From contig ML133401.1 of assembly GCA_003864495.1 (NCBI GenBank), forward strand, positions 806,001-870,000: 64,000 nucleotides of DNA, read 5' to 3'. The translations under genes and the position numbers were made by a program. Shown piece after piece: positions 35,701 to 46,357 of the stretch. The notes beneath the pieces are model-generated. The model was not told the DNA's origin, did not search any database, and saw nothing but the letters and a program-made list of their open reading frames with translations. The number at the start of each line of letters is the position of its first letter. Positions within the stretch are counted from its first letter, which is position 1. The stretch is from Nemopilema nomurai. Its lineage: Eukaryota; Cnidaria; Scyphozoa; Rhizostomeae; Rhizostomatidae.

Positions 35701-38700
35701 TGTTGTTTCTACAGCAAATTTCCTTCACCTTTGATTCCGTGATGCTTGATAAAAGTGACAAAAAGGCACTACAGATTTTTTGCCTGAATTTTAGAATTTT
35801 TGTCAATGTTAATCTGAAATGACATTTTTTTGACAAAGAAAGTTTTTCATTAGTGTTTAGGAATAATGCTCTCTACTGTAGAATTCGAGCCACTTATTGA
35901 AATAGTAAATTCTGCATAGAGGCAAAGATTGGGGAATTCTTTGCGTTTGAATTCAAATATTTTTGGCCACAAAGACCGGACAGTCCTTTCACGATAATAG
36001 GCTTTTACAAACGTCTTGAGTGATTTCCATTCGAAGAAATATTTCGTCGTATTTCATCGCAACGTTTTTCATCTAAATTCATCGTAATTCTACCGGAAAA
36101 GGCGGTATACGATCACGTGTCTACAGTAACATGTGGTCTTTGGATAAAAATATGGCGCATCATCTTTAATTATTTGGCGGCGGCGGCAATTAATTTATTA
36201 AATAAGACGAGGGTCTAAAAGAAGCTGGAAACTCAATACTTTATCAGGCAAAATAAATCATAGGTTAATGCTGCAGCGCAGTTTGATAGTCATTACAGCC
36301 ACTTTGAGAAAGAAGAAACAATTGCTTACATGGAAAAATGTTAGGAGAAGAGATATTGGATTCGGAAAATTTTCCAAGAACGCAAATGGTCTGGCCACTT
36401 TCAAGCACTCACTTATGAACTGAGGATATATGATCAAATATTTTTTATTTCCCGCTTGTCTGCCATGTTGGAATCAAGGTGTGCATTTTTCAGATTGTGA
36501 GCTACTTTGCAAAACAAGATTTGGCTACCGTATTTCAACGTATTTGACGTATTTCTGATTTTCATATAATTCATTGACCGTAATTCGTCTTAATTCGTCG
36601 TATTTTGTCGGAAGGAACAATTTTTTTTCATTTCTTCCTATGAATTAGGTTGAGTTACGTTTTATTAGGGTTATTTACGTTAGGAGGTTTTCATAAAATT
36701 TGGTCGGTTTTCATATAACGGAAATAATCTTAATTGATTGTAGACTCTGAATTCCGATGAAATATGTTGAAATACGTTTTATGAAAACACAATAGGAAGA
36801 GACAATAGGCACTATTAAAAGGATCTGTCGATGTTGCTCAGCTAATGAAAGACAAAATTTCCAATTTTTCGTTAAAGAAAAATTTTATGAAGGTCAAAAG
36901 CAACGGTCAAATATACATCTCATGTGTGCGATAAATCGCTGGCATTACTTGCGTCATGTTTGTGCCGATGCGTGCGCGTGCGATCGCACACATCAAACGA
37001 CCAAGACTGCTTACAGCTATCTTGTATTCAACAGCAAAGTTCAATGCCAAGGAATGTAATTTTTACCATTAGAGATAGAAATAAAATGACAATAAAACAT
37101 GTTGGCAAAGAGGAATTTGCACAGAGGAACATTAGAAAAATTTACAAGATCACCCTGTTCATACCTAATGTTGCAAAAACTGTAGAACCAACAAAGGTTT
37201 TAATTCTTCATGGCAAGACAACTCACCCAATTATTTCTTCTTCTCCCTTCTTCATTCCATCAATAAAAGTTCTAAGCTCTTTCAACCTCCTACTATCTGG
37301 ATTCTTTTCTCTTATACAGGCATCAAGACACCAGGCAAACTTGTGACAAGGGTCAACAGACCTAATTTCTGAAATGTCTGCATCATGGAAGGCCATAAGA
37401 ATTTCTGCACGCAGAGAGCAATAATGAACCTCTTTAGTTCTTAAGAACAGGGTTCTTAAAAACTGCAAAAGCAAATTGTACAGCTCAATAGATCTCCCTA
37501 CAATAGGATAAATCATATATAAAAAACCATGCAGTATTAACGAAAAAGTGAAAATTCAATAGTAACAATAAAGTTCTGAACTTTACACAGAAGGGAAAAG
37601 GCAGAATGGACATTTGGCACTTGTTAAAAAAGTCTTGAATACAAGTGAACCCTTACAGAACTTGAAAGCAAATTTTGACCACCTTCATTTTCAGTAACAC
37701 TTGGTGTTGCCTCAGTGCAAAGACTAGGTCAACCATGTCAGACTAGAGAATTTGGCATGACAAAACTTAAAAGAATGCTGGCAGGTGTGTTGCTTCTGAT
37801 TATCCTACCAAATAGGGTGATTGCTTGTCTCTTTGACAGCTAAGTCGGGATCATTCTTATGAATGACTCACAACTGACATCTTGCTTTCATGATTGGTTA
37901 AAAAACTGTTATCAACCTCTAGAAATGTTATGATATGAAATACCTGACACAAAATTTAATTTCTTGCAAGAATGTTAAGATACTTAGAATACCTGATCTG
38001 TAACACATAGCCTGATCTGTTTAAACATATTATATCCATTGATAGAGACCATCCTTGGGCCTGTGAGAAACTTTTGCACTAAATTTTAAATTCATCAATC
38101 AAAATAGCTGTTTGAAGGCAGGTTACACACCTATCATGGTTGCTAATTCTTTTACAATCTTGTGTTGTCTTCTCTGTCTTGGTGCGACAACAAAGAAGTT
38201 TTTTGCTGGGTTCGGGTCTAGGCTGAAAATTTCGGCATATTTATATTCTAAATAGTCTTTCAACAAAGGACCAACTGCATCACCAAACAGAGGATGTCTT
38301 CTCATCCAAATCTGTCTTTTAACCTCAACAGGACAGTCAGAATACAGCTTAGGGTTATCTGCGAGCTGGTCCAGATACGCAGGCTCTATGCTTGGTATTT
38401 CTTTCATAATGGCCATAATAACGGGCCGAAGCTGGTCAACATGGACAAACTTGAATGTATGTTCTAACAAAGTCTGCAGCTTTTCTTTATTACAGTCCTT
38501 TATCCTTTTGAGTAGCTTATCTCGCAGTTCCTCCAACAGCGAATGGTGGAAATTCACACGAGGAACATTCTGCAAATCAAGCAAATGAAGGGCAGGGTGG
38601 AGTGATGGTAAAAGAACACAGTTTTCCTGTTGAAACGCACTTATGAACTCCGATGGGTCATGGCAATTTGCAAACCCATCTTTAATGTACTGCTTTCCAG

Positions 38701-38728
38701 GAAGACCTGCTTCATCAAAGCCTGCCAT
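32702..38728 (-). CDS. NELFB: Negative elongation factor B (COBRA1)
   Basis: Seven minus-strand exons join cleanly: 38131-38728, 37227-37497, 35268-35370, 34665-34760, 33862-34064, 33269-33548 and 32702-32857. They total 1,707 bp (568 aa; human NELF-B is 580). Diagnostic stretches along the protein match NELF-B: NCVLLPSLHPALHLLDLQNV, ELRDKLLKRI, PVEVKRQIWMR, LLLQFLRTLFLRT, VHYCSLRAEILM, SVDPCHKFAWCLDACIRE, ACDPFAVNTLA, IITRFLPSL and the HSLRLLWFTH region. NELF-B is the HEAT-repeat-like scaffold of the NELF complex that holds promoter-proximal RNA polymerase II in a paused state. The start is the first Met and faces UXT across 95 bp. The Ser/Pro-rich C-terminus resembles the human tail. Confidence 0.95.
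34295..34523 (+). repeat. Diverged copy of dispersed repeat family R
   Basis: Runs from GGCTCCTCTATAATG to GAAGTTTTGAGCCACAAA. It aligns with the fuller copies at 41420-41660 (reverse) and 58941-59183, including CAATCATGC, GTCAGCTTTTGGTC and GAGGAGTGTCAGA. It lies in NELFB intron 4. Confidence 0.65.
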
Positions 38729-38823
38729 CGAAACAAGCCTCAGTCCTTATAACTCTTCTGAAAATTTTTCTTATTTATGAAAAGTCCCTCTCTTCGCTCA
38801 TAACATGTCTGCTGTTTTCCATT
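38729..38823. promoter_or_regulatory. Shared head-to-head promoter region NELFB/UXT
   Basis: Ninety-five bp separate the two start codons on opposite strands, so core promoters and 5' leaders must overlap here or lie just inside the genes. No TATA box is obvious, as is usual for bidirectional housekeeping promoters. Confidence 0.6.
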
Positions 38824-39414
38824 GTGGCGGTCTTACCAATGCGAGGTGAAATGGAACCGAGGCTAAACAACAACATTGCAGAAAGAAAAATGGCAGCGAT
38901 GAATCACATATCCAAGAAGGATAAAAAATTCAAAGCACACATGGAATTAAACGATACAGTATTGTACTACGAGTCATTTATAAATGATGTGTTGAAGAGA
39001 GACCTCAAAAAGGTTACCGATCAAAGGGATGAAATATATTCTAAGATAGCAGAATATTTGCAACTAAAAAGATCGATTGAGCAATTTGAAGAACCAGCTT
39101 CGAAAGGAGATTGCTTGTCAAAGAAGACAGCTAAAGTTATGACAGACCTCGGTTGTAATTTCTATTGCCAAGCAAAAGTGACAGATACTTCTAAAGTTTT
39201 TATTGCTGTGGGCTTTGGATTCTTTGTTGAGTTTACACTGAAAGAAGGAAAAGAGTTCACCTCAAAAAAGATTGAACTGTTGACAAAGCAAGCAGAAAAC
39301 TTAACTAAAGATGTTGCAAAGATAAAGGCTCTAATAAAGTTAGTTTTGACCGGACTAACAGATTTGCAGCATCTCGAACTGAGTAATGACACAAAACAAG
39401 GAATAAACTTCTAA
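38824..39414 (+). CDS. UXT: UXT, prefoldin alpha-like protein
   Basis: Intronless frame of 196 codons; human UXT has 157, and the excess is N-terminal, so the true start may be a later Met such as that of MEPRLNN. YYESFINDVLKRDLKKV, then KIAEYLQLK, DLGCNFYCQAKVTDTSKVF, AVGFGFFVEFTLKEG and LTKDVAKIKALIKLVLTGL follow UXT order: helix, beta hairpin, helix of the prefoldin fold. UXT (ART-27) belongs to the URI/prefoldin-like module of the R2TP co-chaperone and is a transcription cofactor. An AATAAA near 39637 is a candidate poly(A) signal. Confidence 0.93.
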   Translation: MAVLPMRGEMEPRLNNNIAERKMAAMNHISKKDKKFKAHMELNDTVLYYESFINDVLKRDLKKVTDQRDEIYSKIAEYLQLKRSIEQFEEPASKGDCLSKKTAKVMTDLGCNFYCQAKVTDTSKVFIAVGFGFFVEFTLKEGKEFTSKKIELLTKQAENLTKDVAKIKALIKLVLTGLTDLQHLELSNDTKQGINF

Positions 39415-41419
39415 CTTTTATATCACTTTCTATATGTAATAATAGCAGACCAGTATTACTACAAATCATCAAGATCATCTTGACATTTTCAAACTGACTT
39501 AATTGTAAAAACGGAAACTTCTTCTAATGCCCAATGAAGTGTTGATTTTTTAAATCTTGCTATGCAGAGTGGTATTTCTGCCTTCAGTTAACAATTTCTG
39601 TCTGTCTATATATCTCATAAAGCAAGTTATTGTTTAATAAAGAAGGGCCTTTAGAGGAAATCAAACTTCCTATATTGAAGGAAAGCGATAGAAATGACTC
39701 AGCCCTTTCTTTATCAAATGCCAGTGTATACCTATCTTTTGCAAAGCTATGAAATCAAGCCAACAAAGTTGCAAAACATACATTAAAAGCACCTGTTATC
39801 TATTTGGCAAAATCCCCTTTAAAATAAACATTTCTAGCTTTATGCTAAGGCATAAAAAGCCAAAATTAATTTTGTAGATAGATTTTCATAACAAGTTTGG
39901 TCTTAAGTGTAACATGATTTGCATAATTTCTATAACTAGAACGTTCTAGCTCAGGCTGGTGAATTTTTGCTGCCACTTGGCTTCTGGTTGCTAAAATTGG
40001 GAGAAAATTCACATAAATTTGAAATTAGTGAACATTTCTTTGCACAAAAACTGGTGGGTAATGCCCTTAGCTGGGCAATTTGATTAAGGTTAAGGTAAAC
40101 GTTTTCTGGACAAAAACATCCATTTTTTGATTTTTTCACATTCTGATAGCCGAGTTTTGTACCAAAGAACCAATCAAATGGCTCGAAAATTTGCACCAAC
40201 CAGGGCAGACGTTGGGCAAAGACGTTGATGTGTGTCTCAACATTTTTTTATTTGCTCTGGTCCGTCTTTTATACCCAAATACAGCTGCGGGAGGGTGGAA
40301 AAATTGTTTGCCAGTTTTTGACAGGGTATAGTTTCAAGAAGAGACACTCTTTGGTAGCTTAGGATCTGCACTCTCTGCTGGTACAAGTCAGGCTTAGCAA
40401 GCAAGGGTACAAAATAGCTTTTGAAGGTGGTACACTCTTTTGAGCAATAAATTCGCTTGGGAAATATCATTTAATATCATTTGTCAATAATTTTGATCTG
40501 GCTGGATACGCCACAATCTTGTGCATCGAATGATATATAGTTTACCCAAATTCCAGGAAGAGTTTGGCCTTTAGGAAGGAAAAACCAAATTTCGTGTTGA
40601 AAACGTTCACCGTAACCTTAACTTCCAATAGGTAAGAAATTGAAATCCGAATCGATGAAAGAAAGTTAACGTTCATATTTTGGCAAAATATTTCATACGG
40701 AATGATAAAACAGATTTTGAGTTCTCCCTGCTTGTAGGTGGTAGATCCAAAAGGCTGATACATTGATTCCTCTGGTCAGTGGCATGCCAAAGGGCTTTTG
40801 AGTGGGAGGAGGGGGGGGGGGGGGTGTAACATGAGAAATTTACCGCACAAATTAATAATAGCGCACACATTTTTACACTCTAGTACCGTAGTGGTTCCTT
40901 TTTGTCTAAGCTGGATATAACAAAAGTGCAAATTTAATTCTTATTTGTTTAACTTCTACCGAAGTAGTTGCAGAGTGAATATTCTTGGCCGACAAGTCCT
41001 CTAGTAGTTGCAGAGTGAATATTCTTGGTCGCTCAGCCGGGCCGGAAACCAGTACAACAACCACAACGGCATACCGATTACTCGGTAAGGTGACATGAAG
41101 GTGAGCATCGGTGAAGTCGAGGCAACTGCAAAAGGAAAGAAGCTGCAGGTTGTTTTCTCTCAGAATCGACAAATAGGACTGCTATCGCTAGCTCCATCAA
41201 CAGAAAGCCCAAGGTCTTTTTTGCCTATTTCTGGTAAGAGTTTTGAACAAGACAATGAATTAAATCTAGCTTTTATTCTTCACAGAAGTGGGAGGTGGCC
41301 ACTGGCCAGTACCATCATGATTTTTTTCGGTGGTATTTTTAGTGCTTTTTGCGTAAAAACTCATCTGGAATCTGCTGCTAGTCCCACATTGGTAATGCAG
41401 TGATTGAAATGTAATTTTT
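39415..41419. other. UXT 3' region and intergenic DNA
   Basis: No gene recognised. An imperfect inverted pair, AAGGTTAAGGTAAACGTTTTC near 40088 and its near-complement near 40599, suggests a degenerate foldback or MITE. A direct repeat of GTAGTTGCAGAGTGAATATT occurs at about 40963 and 41005. A poly-G tract lies near 40810-40824. A GAAG|GTGAGC donor near 41100 could end a 5' non-coding exon of ECHDC1. Confidence 0.35.
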
Positions 41420-41660
41420 GAACAAGTGCTTTGTGGTACAAAACTTCACAATTGCTAGAAAAAGCGGAACTAGTTTTCGCATACTTAAAAGTACTTTTTT
41501 CGTCTGACACTCCTCAGAGTATGCAAACGTCGGAAAATAACCAAAAACTGACCGAATAAATAGCCAGATGCGGATCGAAAACACTAGAGGGTGATAAGCA
41601 GAACGCGTGATTGGTTATAATTGACCAATCTGCGCTACTTCACCTAACTTTAGAAGAGCC
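41420..41660 (-). repeat. Full-length copy of dispersed repeat family R
   Basis: Reverse-complement relative of 58941-59183 with few differences across its length. Shared landmarks run in order: GGCTCTTCTAAAGTTAGGTG, CAGATTGGTCAATTATAACC, CACCCTCTAGTGTTTTCGAT, CTCTGAGGAGTGTC, GTACCACAAAGCACTTGTTC. No terminal inverted repeats or poly-A tail were seen. Confidence 0.8.
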
Positions 41661-41771
41661 GAAGGGAAAAGACGAACTCTTTCTGTCTACAAAGAATGGG
41701 ATTTTCCATTGAAATATAGACAGATTCCAAAACAATAGATGAAAGGACGACCTTGCTTGCCCAATTATACG

Positions 41772-41888
41772 AAAATTGTCGTCACTGTATGTTTTGGCGT
41801 CAATGCCCAAATTTATTGCGATTCGGCTATAGGACAACATCTTTTAGAGAATCCAGATCGCGCCAAAACATACAGTGACGACAATTTT
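41772..41888. repeat. Perfect 28-bp inverted repeat with 61-bp loop
   Basis: The arm at 41772-41799 starts AAAATTGTCGTCACTGTATG and ends GTTTTGGCG; the arm at 41861-41888 is its exact complement. The separating 61 bp is AT-rich. It lies about 450 bp upstream of the ECHDC1 start codon. Confidence 0.9.
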
Positions 41889-42336
41889 GATGAGATGAAT
41901 TGTTGATATGGATGGCCGTAGGTTTTGCCCGATATGGGATGAAAGAAGGTTTTGTTCAGTAAGCAATACTCAACAGTAGAGGGGAAATCAACACAGTGCA
42001 CCTAAAGCATTTTGTGATATTTGGCTTTTTCTGCTGCTACTGAAACAGAAGTGCACATGTTTTTCTAAGGAGGGGGGGGGGGGGGGGGTCTCTGATACGC
42101 CCAGGAAAGCCACAAGCCCATATATCAAATATTTATTTCATGAACAGTAGTCTCAGACTGTAGTTTAGTTCTCCTTATGTACTAAAGCTTTTTGGTTTAA
42201 AAGCATTTATCAGAAAAGTGTGTGTCTGTTAAAGTTCTATTTGCTACTTGACTGTTATTTTGCTCTTAGAACATACCCATTATCTGGTGTTTCAAGTTGA
42301 TCTTATTAATTTTCTTTCAGGTACACATATTCAGCC

Positions 42337-44378
42337 ATGATTGTCCGACATTTATGCAGATCCATTGAAAAGTCAAAAACGATTTTTGGCTGTAGAAAAT
42401 TAATGTCTACATATAACCCCACAGATAAAAAGTTTCCACCAGATGTAATGGAGAAATTTTTAAGTAGACTTTCAAATTATGGAAATGGAGAAATAATTCT
42501 TGAATTAGACAATGCCACAGGTATTGCAGTAGTAACTGTAGAAAATAAAAAGAGGAAGAATGCATTAACTGGACACATGATGGTTGCTTTAAAAGATGTT
42601 GTTTCTGAGTTGGAATCTTGGAAAGAAGGGAAAGCAATTATTTTAAGAGGCTATGGTGACACATTTTGCTCTGGAGGAGACCTTAATGCGGTGATGAAGG
42701 AGATTGGGACACCAGACGAGGGTAGAATGATGTGTGAATACATGCAAGAGACTCTTACCAGATTTATGGAATTGCCTTTGATAAGTGTTGCTGCTCTCAA
42801 TGGCAAAGCACTTGGAGGAGGAGCTGAGGTAAGCCCATTCAAGGCTGACTTCTTTTGGCAAAAGGAACACAGTATATTAAGTCATTTATTGGTTCACTTT
42901 AGGCCCCTCTTTACCGTTTATGCAGTTCTGCCTTTGTCTTTATTTGTTTATTATTTGTTTTGAGTCTTAGCTAATAAGTCTCATTTTTGACCCTAGACTA
43001 GTCAAATCTGTAGGATCTCATTTCCATCCTGGAAAGTTAAATGCTTGGTTTACATTTTTGCAAGTGAACCCTTAGTTTTGAAGTGTTTCAAGACAGGAAA
43101 AAAACCAACAACTTTTTCCCTTTAAAGCTTGCAACTGCGTGTGACTTCAGGCTGATGACAGAAAGTGCAGGTTTCTTCTCAACTCATGTTAATAATTGTA
43201 ATGATTTTCTAATACTCGTTTGATTTGTTTGTTGATGTTTGCTTATCACTTTTTAAGTTTTTATTTTTAATCTACACAATGAAATGTCCAGAAGCAAAAC
43301 TTGTATCATCACAAAACAGGCATATAATGATTTTAAATGAAATCATTGGCATTTAGTATATATATATATACATGTTTATGTTTTTTCATAACTTTTTCCT
43401 CCATGATTGCTCTTTGTTTTACACTAAAAGCTTTTTGCCAAATGAAACAACTTAATAAAGAATTCTTGATTTTTTTGGGTGTTGAAGTATATTGTTGTTT
43501 CAGAATTTGTTGTTAGTCTATGTTTGATTGGCAGTCATTGAGACCTAAAAAATATTTCTTAGAGATTGGATTTGTTCAGTCAAAGTTGGCCATTTCAACT
43601 GGCTGGGGTGGTGGCTCCAGGCTGGTAAAAATTGTTGGTAAGCGTAAAGCTCTGCAACTTTTAACCACAGCAAAGATACTACAGTACCAAGAAGCTTTGA
43701 ATTTTGGAATTGCTGATGCTCTTTTAGACAAAGAAAAGGTATCTCAATACCTGTTTTATTCTCAAATGCTAGCATCAGGAATAAGGCATTCTCTTGATTT
43801 GTTTGCTATATGCTATATGTTGTGCATTTGAAAAATTGTTTGACCCTCGATGTAAAATACAAAATTTTTCAGGATCCAACTGAATGTTGTGCTGATTGGT
43901 TGAAAAATGGGGGCTTCTTGCATGCACATCCAAAGGTTGTGCAAACAATGAAGCAAATATCAGTGAATGCTGATGACATGTCACTCAGAGATGCGTTGGA
44001 TGAAGAAAGGTAGGTTACCTTACACTTAAAGAATCTGTGTTATAGATTGTTTTGACAAGTTCTCCTAACTGCATTACATAAATCGATCAATAAGAAAAAA
44101 TTTATTTTTCATATGATCTTCTCAGAAATGTTGTTTTTAAATGAGAAGCTCTACTTTCAATCATCAGACAGATGAATGAATTTCCCCAATTACAAGGAAT
44201 CATTTTCCTGTCATTATTTTTGCAGCTTTGTTGAAGAAAGAAGCTGGCAAGTCTAATATCCTTGTTGAAATTTAAAGGGCAGTTAATATATTTGTGTTTT
44301 TGCAGGGACTTATTTGCTGCTCTGTGGGGAGGCTCAATGCACAAAGAAGCTTTGAACAGAAAAATCAAACATAGATGA
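42337..44378 (+). CDS. ECHDC1: Ethylmalonyl-CoA decarboxylase (enoyl-CoA hydratase family)
   Basis: Five exons, 42337-42828, 43128-43170, 43563-43738, 43873-44009 and 44306-44378, join to 921 bp (306 aa; human ECHDC1 is 307). The crotonase fold motifs are present in order: GIAVVTVENKKRKNAL, ILRGYGDTFCSGGDLNAV (oxyanion-hole segment), ETLTRFMELPLISVAALNGKALGGGAE, LATACDFRLMTES, GWGGGSRLV, then DALDEERDLFAALWGG near the end. The order and the SGGDLNAV and ALWGG segments are specific for ECHDC1, a metabolite-proofreading enzyme that removes ethylmalonyl-CoA formed by acetyl-CoA carboxylase. The start codon follows an acceptor (TTTCAG) 17 bp upstream, so a non-coding 5' exon is expected. A second copy of exon 5 lies at 51295-51367. 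Confidence 0.94.
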
Positions 44379-46357
44379 AAAATTTCCGTTTGGCATTGCT
44401 TGGCGAGAAACGATTTTTAGTTACTTAGGCTTTTGAACAAAGTTTGCAATCAGATAGATGCTTTACTAAATAGTGCTTCATTATCAGGTAGGGCTGTATC
44501 ACTGTTGGAATATGTTGTTGTCCAAAACAATGTCTAGCTTTTTTGGCTGCTAACTTTATAACTTCTTTTTGATATAGTCAGTTGCTTGCTATTGAGTGGT
44601 GTGAAAATTTGATGTCATCATGTGAGAATCATGACCAGTTGGTGTCAATTTGAGGGAATACCATGGGATAATTTCCTTCTAGAAAACGACTCTGATTAAT
44701 TCCAACTACATATTGATACAATCTGTTTATTAATTGTAAATTGCTACATATCCTTGGTGCAGAATTGCCAACCTCCTATCCTGGCTTCAGCTGAATATTC
44801 ATCGCATACGTAGATTAAGTATTTGTATTTAATGAATGGTATTTGATAGATTTGATGTTTTTCAAATGACCAATATGGTTGTAGAGATCCATATTCAGTT
44901 TGCTTTATTGTTGTCTTTTCGGGAGCATTGCAATACCCACGAAATGTTTTTCGAATTTGAGCTTGACCGTCAGAACTACGACCACAAGAAATGAACGGCA
45001 TGTACAGACAAATGCAGGCTTAGAATATTCTTCTCCCACCACCGCTTTCCCCACTTTTCTGAGAAAAGTTTTCCCCTCGTTTCTCCCCATCGATCTGCTG
45101 TTAATAATTCAAAGACAGACATTCAACACTGCTTCGGGTGGAGAAGTTATCTTTAAAAGCTACGAGAAACCGAGACCACTTTTTTAGATACTTCAACTAT
45201 TCTTGTGTAAGATTGCATTATCAACAAATGCCGGCTGAAAGAATAGATTTTCGTCATAGCGAATAGTCGTGTTAGCCTTGCGAACGTAAACCGTTGATCC
45301 GCAACGAAGAGCTTCGAGACAATGAGAGACATCTTTCCGCAGAAAAAAATCACAGCAGTTTAGAGAGCTAAAAATAACATTGTTTGTGGAGCAGGACACA
45401 ATTGGACACAATAACCTTTGGAAACTACCTTTCACACAGACTCACCTCGTTCTGTAGTACTCATCCCTAGGAGCTCTCTATAACACGTGTGATAAACCCA
45501 AAGGCGCATCCCAGTCTTTCTCAATTACAGTATTCCCCTAAAATACTTAATAAAACTTCTCACAAAACGATAATAAACACTAAGAGCTTTCACACGACTC
45601 TTGTGTTGGTGGTAATCCACCCATCCTACACTAGCGTAACTTATCCAAGTCTGTTCCTCTAATGTAAATACGAACCTCTTATTTATGCGAATACGTACAT
45701 TAAAGTTTCTAAATAAAGAAGTATTATCGCTCAATGGTTCTGTCAGACAAAGTGCCTAACATGCAGGTGCTTAGGTTGTGTCACAAATGGTAGGCATAAG
45801 CTGTAAAGCGATCTGAAAGATCAACTAAAAAAAGAGTACCGCTAAAATGGCACAACGAAGAAAAACAATTCTAAAATGAATGGGCAATACCTAGAGTGAA
45901 TAAGTCTAAATGCTCCGTTATTACATACTCGTTACAATGAGCAATTAATATTTAAAAGCAGATGACGAAATTGGCTCGTTTGTGAAACAGAAATGCATCA
46001 TGTCTAATTGATGTCTGAAACCTAGCTTTCAGATGTTATTTCCCATAACTAGAACAACAACCCTTTTTGTCTGTATCAGCAATTGATTGAAATCCATTGT
46101 CACGTGAGACTGGCTTCTCGGAATCCTCTTGTTTTCCTCCAGTCATCCTTCAGTGGCAATGTTGGTCTCTTGCACTATGCATAAACGGGTTATTTTCCTT
46201 GTTATTTTCTTAGCATGGGAGTCTTTTGAATTAGAGAGGTTTCGGTACCTGGGCTTCCCAGCTTCGATGTTAGATTTCTGCTATAAATGGTCGCCACCTA
46301 CCACTTACTGTATTTGCAGACGAAGTGCATACCCAACGAGTATCGATCAAGACTAGC
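44379..46357. other. Intergenic DNA of duplication unit A
   Basis: Contains the promoter of the secreted helical gene at its right end. Several short frames recur in unit B at 51368-53353, but they have no splice context and change amino acids or start sites between copies, so they look non-coding. Confidence 0.4.
46282..46288 (+). promoter_or_regulatory. TATA box candidate of secreted helical gene, copy A
   Basis: TATAAAT lies 70 bp upstream of the first ATG of the five-exon gene and is kept in copy B (53278-53284), although a 5-bp indel occurs about 25 bp upstream of it. Confidence 0.5.

Noticed and set aside
35270..35734. 154-codon plus-strand frame
   Set aside because: Antisense to NELFB exon 3 (35268-35370) and intron 2; no motif.
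45193..45435. Cys-rich minus-strand frame repeated in unit B at 52181-52435
   Set aside because: The start differs between copies because of indels, two of the three differences I saw change amino acids, and no splice sites or motifs support it.
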